From Cinnamomum chago (taxonomy: Eukaryota; Streptophyta; Magnoliopsida; Laurales; Lauraceae), in assembly GCA_038049695.1 (NCBI GenBank), contig CP142453.1:130831001-130895000 (forward strand): 64,000 bases of DNA, written 5' to 3'. Below, piece by piece: positions 57,429 to 64,000 of the stretch. Position 1 is the first letter of the stretch. Each line of letters begins with the position of its first letter. The position numbers and the translations under genes are program-made. The notes beneath the pieces were generated by a model. That model saw nothing but the letters and a program-made list of their open reading frames with translations. It was not told the origin of the DNA and ran no database searches.

Positions 57429-60400
57429 TGATTTTAACGTCTTCCTGCAATTCTGCTCTTCGAAGTGTATATTGGGATCCCAAATTTCAGGGATACCATT
57501 AATAAAATAATAGTAATAATAGATTTTAAGTCTTAATTATATTTGATAACAACATATTTGTTTTTTATTTATTATTATTTTTTGAATAGTTATGCAAGAT
57601 AACAACAGATTTGGCAGACAGATATTTGCAGGAAACTGCTTTTTTCTTTTTAATGAGTTTGCAAAGGCCTGACACTGCCTGAGGTATTCTCATATTTTGT
57701 CTCAACAGGAACTGACCAAGATTTTGAACGGGCTTGATTTAACTAGTACTGTACTTTTCGTTAGAAAAGCAGATCGACTTTTACCAGTGTCCCACTGTTT
57801 CCCGAGTCACAAGCCATCACCACGTGTAGCCCGCGAATCTGGAGTTGCGTGGAGAGTCACCTAGTCCCACACATTTACTAGAATTCCAATATTTTTTATT
57901 TAGGAAAATCTTGAATTCCTAAATAAGGTTGAATTCCAAAATCCTTCTAAGGGCACGTGCATTTTAAATTTTCATCAAAATGTAAATAATGTGAAATTCC
58001 AACAATTCATAAAGGCTAATTGGGACTTATCATGTGCTGAAATTCATAAATTCTTATAAAAAAAATCGGAGACATGATATCACATCCCCCAACCACTAGA
58101 ATTTCAATTATGAATTCTAGTAAAGAAACAAGCCCTTGAGGATACAAATTCCTTTCTTAACCACAAATGACAAAACAACCTCAATCATCAGCGTTATAAA
58201 AAAGAGACTGATCACCTGTTGCAGTTGTTATATCTTTACCGTGAGTGAAGTAATAAGAGTGCGTCACGTCATCTAAAAATTACTTTTGAGTTGGCCAACC
58301 CAATGACTTGATGTGATGTCTAATCACCTATCGCAGCAGTTGTTATACCTTCACGTTGATGGATGGAGGCATCATAACTCAGATATAAAATGCTGATAAT
58401 TTGGGACATACTTGACCCACTTGGACCCATCAACAGTATCGATGACCTAACAATGCACCTACTTTGATGGGTCTAACCTGCTAATGCAATAAAAAGAAAA
58501 CAAAACTGTTCGTTACTTTACAAAGTCAAACCATCACTCATGACCGGGCACTACAAAAACCATAATATGGAGTGTAACCTTGGGAAATTCTGAGTTAAAG
58601 AAGTGAAACCAGACAGCAGAGAACTACAGAGTGTGCTTATCTATTGAAATATGAGCCATTCAAAGTAAATGTCCTCAAAGTATAATTCGAGTTTGGTGCT
58701 CTATGTTAGCTGACAGTTTTATTTTTTTTATAAAGGTGATCATCACAATGCATATTCATTGTCAAGTTTTTTTTCCTTAACAGTTAAACCGTGGAAAAAA
58801 ATTAAATTGATGTAAAATTTAAAGATAACCCATATACCAAAAAGACATGTATTTTAGAAGATTTTACTCGAAAAATCGCAAAATTCAATCATTCAGAAAA
58901 TTTTACCTTGAAGTGGCCACTTTAAAAAAAATTCTTGAAAGAGACATGGCTAACAAGGAAAAATGAAATTTAAAAAAATTCACCGGCTCTTGTATGTATC
59001 TGAATTAACATATTTATAACTTCATAAAATCACTCTCCTTATGAATGCCAAATAGCTTAAAAAGATAAAGGTACCAACACCACTCGACTTACTGCTCCAC
59101 TATTATTGGTCATCGCTTGTTGGGCTATGGTGCGATATTCTCTAACCTATCTCTGATATCACTTCGATATCATAATCTTTATGGCTCTTTGTTTTCTTAT
59201 GCATGTAATTGCATTTTAATAGTTGGTAATTACTTCACTTTAGTGGTTGGTTGTTACTAGAGAGGTAGTGGTGGTCATTTAGAGCATTTTATGAATATGA
59301 AATTTACAAATAGGTAAGTGGGCATTTACAATATTCACTACAATGGTGCAGTGGGCATTTACATAATATGTGGATATGTCTATTTAAGAAGAATTCTGTA
59401 ATGCATTTTGATATAGTAAACTATAAGATTTTATCTTCATCCAATTGTCTGTGTTATGTGGTTGTGAGTCTTGAAAAATACTTTTTTAAAACTAACTGTT
59501 GAAAAAGAAGGAGAACATGAAATGATAATCCAAACCGATGAGCAAGTTGAGCAAATGAATCTCATTCCCTCTCGTGGTATATCCTTACATTTTAATTCAA
59601 TAAGAGTAGGTTCCACCTTCAAGCTGAGCAAATGAAATAAGCATGATTCAAATTAATCTAGTGTTGGGACCCACTTTTATTCAACCGAAATCCAAGAATA
59701 TATCACTCGAGGGGATGGGATTCAAGATCAACGATCAGATTGACATCATGCGGGCCCCATGGTAGAGTTTGGGCCGCATGAAGTAAGCCGAAGAAAGACA
59801 GTTCAATCTCATTTTGACGGTGGGACCCACCTCTATGCCATCGGACGTGATGGGATTCAAGATCAACGGTTCAAATCATCATCATATGTGCCCCACGATG
59901 GAGTTCTAAGCACCCAAATCGTCTGTTGTCAGTCTTCCAACCCAAACCACTGAAAAATAAAAGGGAAAAGAAAAATAAAGGAAGAAAAAGAAGCACTAAG
60001 AGCAATATCACTACGGGGGAACGCAGGTTAGAGTATAACTAAAACACAAACCAACACCAAACCTGATTTGAGTCCAAGCCGAGGGAAAAAAGTATACCCG
60101 ACCAACATGCTACCAAACCCGCCCCTAATAAAAGGTGGACAAGGCAAGTCCCCTTTTAAATCAGACCCATTGTCCTCCTAATTCCCCCAATGTTCCAACA
60201 CGCTTTCCATGAGTGGGATGTGTAGAACTCAATCATGGTGTTCGCATTAATCATAATCCAAACTGATCAAAATGATAGTCATTCATTGCCATGAATGAAA
60301 GGAGAGGAACACAAAGTGAGCCACCTATTAAAAATCAAAACATTTCAAACCCAACACTCTCCTTTCAATGGGATGTCCCTAAATCACACTGTAACAGGAG

Positions 60401-61933
60401 TTGGCCAACATTGAAACAGAAATTGGGACATCCCGTTAGCCTATCCTGTAGAGTTTCCCACCCCACACACAAAAGGGCGTGAGTGAAACTCGCGGATTCA
60501 CTCTCTATATGACACGGAGGTGCGAGAATCTAAACGCTATCACCTATTAAGTTGTTTGTGTTAGCTTTTACACCCACTCCATTATTAAGTTAGCTACATG
60601 TCCCTTTCTTTCTATGGAAAGTGGCGAGCAACTACAAAGGCGGAACGAGAAGCGCCTCACAAATCAAAAATCGGTGGAGAACGGTCTCTTACCTCAGTGT
60701 AAGAGGTGGCAGGGCATGCCACTTTACCTGACCAAAGGGCTTTATCAATCACACGAGATCTACTTTTCTCATCCATGGGCTCCATCACCTCACCCGAAAT
60801 CTACAATCCTCACGCGCAGGAGTTCCCAGCCCCCTATGGCTGGGTACCGAAAATAAGAAGTCACAGCCCAGTGGCAAAGCGGCTTCTCACACAGGTAGTT
60901 GCCCGCAATAATTAAAGAGAAAAAAAATACTCCAAAAGAGGATCATCCATAGAATTTCTAATAACCCTATATATATATATTTATTTATTTATATATATCT
61001 TAAGCCTTTCCTCTAAATGTGACTCATTCATTGATGGGCAATGAAGATTTTGGAATTCCAAGTGGGGACTATATTTGAAGAATTCTAAAACTCTCCGGAC
61101 AATAACTCACCTTGAGCTTGAGTTCAATTCAGTAGAATAAAGCTTAACCCAGCTTGTCAAGCTCAAGCATAAGTTCAGCCATGACTGGAAATATATGAAG
61201 TTAAGCCTGAGCTTGGAATAAACATACACATCAAGTTTGAGCTTGGAGTCAAGCCCAACTCAAGGATATCAAATATATGAAAAATTCTACTTGGCACCTC
61301 TTTGTATGAGCACCATTCAAGCACCACCACGTGGGTCCACTTATGTATTTTAAAAGAGAAAGATATAGAAGGCTATGAATGGATGAATGATAAAAGACTT
61401 ACAATCAAACGAAATTAATAACATTTGGGGACCTTTGGAAACTATAATCTAATTAACAAGAGCTAATTAGAATAAGGTCTAAAATAAAAGCTCAAACTTT
61501 TAAGTTCTAACCTACACTATAAGTGTTCAATAAAATTATTTTAAAAAGCTCTTATTTCATTGAATAATCAGGGCCCACCTTTCAAAAATTACAATATAGA
61601 ACCTGCCATTTCTATCATTTTGAAATTTTAAGAAGGTTATTTTCATCCAAAACACATAAATTTAGCATTATACATCTCTATCAACTTCTTTACCTAAAAA
61701 TCTCTAAAAGAAGCAACTGCCCTTACTTTTTTTTTAAAGGCAACGGCTCTAGTTTGTAAATAAGCTCTAAAATAAAAAATTTAATTGGATATTTATCAAA
61801 TGCTCTAATATATAAATAAGTTCTAAATCACAAAATAAAAAATTATTTTGAGAGTAACCAAGCAGGTCCTAAGTGCAAATTTTAAGACCTCAAAAGAACA
61901 ACAGCAAAAAAAAATTGTTAAAAAGTACGAGAA
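57429..61933. other. Spacer of unit 2 (partner of 40,336-44,912), no host gene
   Basis: Contains the SINE empty site (about 58,175-58,195), copia primer-site remnant (59,070-59,160), the 780-bp unknown block (about 60,365-61,143) and the Helitron empty site at its end. No coding gene supported. Confidence 0.55.
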
Positions 61934-62450
61934 TATAATACTATATACGTGTGTGGGGACATGCTAATGCGAACGGATCGGGTGGCAAGGTCTTAACAAC
62001 TTGGTCAAAACTCAACTAAACTTAGACCTGGGTGGCACTAATTGGAATCAAATTGCAACTCTATAAACAGTGGATCAAAATAATTCAATTTGATATTGTC
62101 TATATAGCTGTACTTAGATCTAACGTTCGCCTTAAACCTAACATATGCCTACAAACTGCTGAAGTTTAAGTATTTCCTATAGAGATGACAATGTGATATT
62201 TTAGGATCATGACTTATGCGATATCACACATATCGCACTTTATGATGTTTTAATGCTGTATGATATCACACGTGATATATCTTAGGGCCATGCGATATTT
62301 CACTGTTTAAACTTCAACTGCTCTAAGGTAAATGTCAGGTTTAAGAGATGTGTACGGGCCCCACCCAAATATCCAAGGCAAAAACTTTAGGCCCAAAGAA
62401 TTAGAAGCAAAAAAAAACAATAATAAAATAAAATAAAACAAAGAGAGAAC

Positions 62451-62939
62451 CTTGGAACCGAGAAGAGGGTAGTCGGCCTTAGAAGACCAGAGGCCGCTCC
62501 GGACGTAACGGTCCGACGCAGAGATTCGGCGAAGGACGTCGAGCAACAGCCCCACGGCCAGGTCCGCCGCGTCCTCGGAGAACACGGTCCCCGCATTGGC
62601 AACGGCGACTCCCTGGCGCCGGCACTCCGGCAAGTCGATGTGGTCGACGCCGGCGCTGGTTGTGACAACGCACCCGAGGCAGGGGAGGCTCTCCAATATC
62701 TCGGCGTTGACGGGGGCGAATCCCGTGCACAAGATCGCCCTCACAGATCGCCCATGGGCGGCCAAGAACTGGTCCCTTGGCAGCGGCGATTCCCATGGCC
62801 TCAGGAGGCGGAATCTCTTCGATAGACGCTCGTCTAGAAAGAAATTCAGAGGACGTAGTAGGAGAACAAAGGGCATATCTTCTTCCTTTTCTTCTTTTCT
62901 TTCTACTTTTCCTATTCCTTGTGTAGCTACCGCTGCCAT
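62451..62939 (-). CDS. HPR3-like dehydrogenase first exon, copy E
   Basis: Open 163-codon exon from MAAVATQGIG to LLGSK, donor AAG-GTTCTC, phase 0. A Met nine codons upstream (62,966) is also in frame. It carries MPFVLLLRPLNFFLDERL, PRDQFLAAHGRSV, TSAGVDHIDLPECRRQGVAV and RRISASDRYVRSGLWSSK. It is GC-richer than, and clearly diverged from, copies B and D, so it is an older member. No second exon occurs between it and copy D. Like B and D it is either an alternative first exon for a catalytic exon further down the strand, or an orphan. Confidence 0.68.
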
Positions 62940-63132
62940 AGACGATGAGAAGGAATTCGCCGTCATGAATTCTAGAAGCGTCGAGTATTTGTGCTCACCG
63001 CTCGCTCACCACAGAAACGAAATTAAAAAGGGTGTGACTGTGAGTGCGTCATATCGAGGTCAATCGAATCATGGAATCGGTATTTTAGAATCTTGTCAGA
63101 CACAACTGAGTCGACTCAACTCTAGCGTGTAG

Positions 63133-64000
63133 TAGTCTATACTTTTTTTTTCTTTTTTCTTTTTTAATGATGAAATATCCCTAAAGTGTTTGACTCAATT
63201 ACACTAATTTCCAAAGTCACACTCGCTAAACCCACGTAAATGCATTAAGAGTAAATTAGAGACCATTCGTGGGTAATCCAAGTCTTTAATTGAAATAAGG
63301 TTTTTAAAATTGCAACAATTCACCTTTCTTCTTATCTTTTGCACACTAGTTAGCACCCATTCATTGGCTAAATGGAGGATCTTACTGCCACGCAACTCGC
63401 AAAACGCGTGTTCTGTGATTTGAACACCTAACTTACCAGTTTTTTATACTTACATCTTCTCCCAAAATCAATTGGTGATGGGTAATGGCACAACAATAAT
63501 TTTATGGTAAAAGCTCGGACTCGACCATAATTATGACCGCTCAGGAGTAAGGGTAAGGATGAAGGTTGACCTCAACACTAAAAGTTAAAAGAAACAACAA
63601 TATCTATAGCATCAATCATCTCTCCTACCCCACTAGAACAACCATTGTGATAACACTTTCCAAAATGAATCTTATTAATCTGAATATTGCTACTCTATAA
63701 TTGGTTTGTTGACGTCACCTATATTATCTTTAACGACAATCATAACCAAGAACCTCTCCAGTGTCATTTTCTCAAGCACACCATCTCTGAATGCCATCTT
63801 GGCTGTTATATTTAAAATAGAAAAATTGGAATATGGCCTTAATCCGTTGCCTTATTTAAAAAAATGGATACAGATTTCAAAAAAATTCTGAGTAGTCCTT
63901 AAGTTCTAAGAGAAGTTCCCAATTAATGACATCCGTACGTTGAAACTTACTTTATGGTATTGAAATAAAATCCTCCTTCACTTATTCCATACTTCTCATT
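63133..64000. other. AT-rich sequence, nothing recognised
   Basis: No gene, repeat boundary or known element was seen. It holds the region upstream of copy E, so it may include its promoter. Confidence 0.5.

Larger units (their letters stand above)
44913..61794. repeat. Tandem duplication, copy 2
   Basis: Second copy of the unit starting at 10,788. It keeps the unoccupied target sites for the hAT, CACTA and SINE insertions of copy 1. It contains dehydrogenase copies C and D. Beyond 61,794 the sequence continues like 53,795 onward, showing the ancestral order of the array. Confidence 0.88.

Overview
The window is nuclear DNA from a flowering plant. It shows GT-AG introns, a CACTA (En/Spm) transposon, plant LTR retrotransposons primed by initiator tRNA-Met, a tRNA-derived SINE, a Helitron, a hAT element and a tandem family of plant-type D-2-hydroxyacid dehydrogenases (glyoxylate/hydroxypyruvate reductase, HPR2/HPR3 type). 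I cannot name the species. Most of the window is mobile DNA. The only recognisable host genes are the dehydrogenase exons, all on the minus strand.

Layout. 1-10,400: mosaic of repeats. It holds a 2.2 kb solo LTR (1578-3788, TSD GAAAT), an inverted and a direct copy of a dispersed repeat, palindromic and 118-bp tandem repeats, and a truncated Ty3/gypsy element with a 3.9 kb LTR (4830-8762) carrying a 17-bp minisatellite. 10,788-44,912 and 44,913-61,794: two copies of a tandem duplication whose junction can be read almost to the base. The copies are useful because one often keeps the empty site of an insertion in the other. Copy 1 alone received a 645-bp hAT element (11,702-12,346), a 19.7 kb CACTA element (12,874-32,565) and a 189-bp SINE (41,105-41,293). 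Copy 1 also appears to have lost about 3.3 kb. Copy 2 carries a 1,869-bp Helitron (53,937-55,805) whose empty site survives at 61,933/61,934. 61,795-64,000: a further dehydrogenase first exon, then nothing recognisable.

The CACTA element has 29-bp terminal inverted repeats, TAA target duplications and GCGACGA-type subterminal repeats. It carries a TNP2-type transposase gene (19,277-22,952, one frameshift) and a TNPA-like gene (23,201-25,574, one frameshift and one stop). A fragment of a host calmodulin-binding IQM-type gene lies antisense in an intron of the second gene, and another solo LTR (26,284-28,478, TSD CATGG) sits inside the element.

The dehydrogenase array reads, in minus-strand order: first exon (62,939), first exon (57,114), first exon with a stop (50,434), second exon intact (47,233), first exon (40,034), first exon (36,720), second exon with a stop (33,483). 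The two complete two-exon genes are each disabled, in different exons. The upstream first exons are open and end at the same splice position in the same phase. This raises the possibility that several alternative first exons share one catalytic exon; that is inference and needs transcript data.
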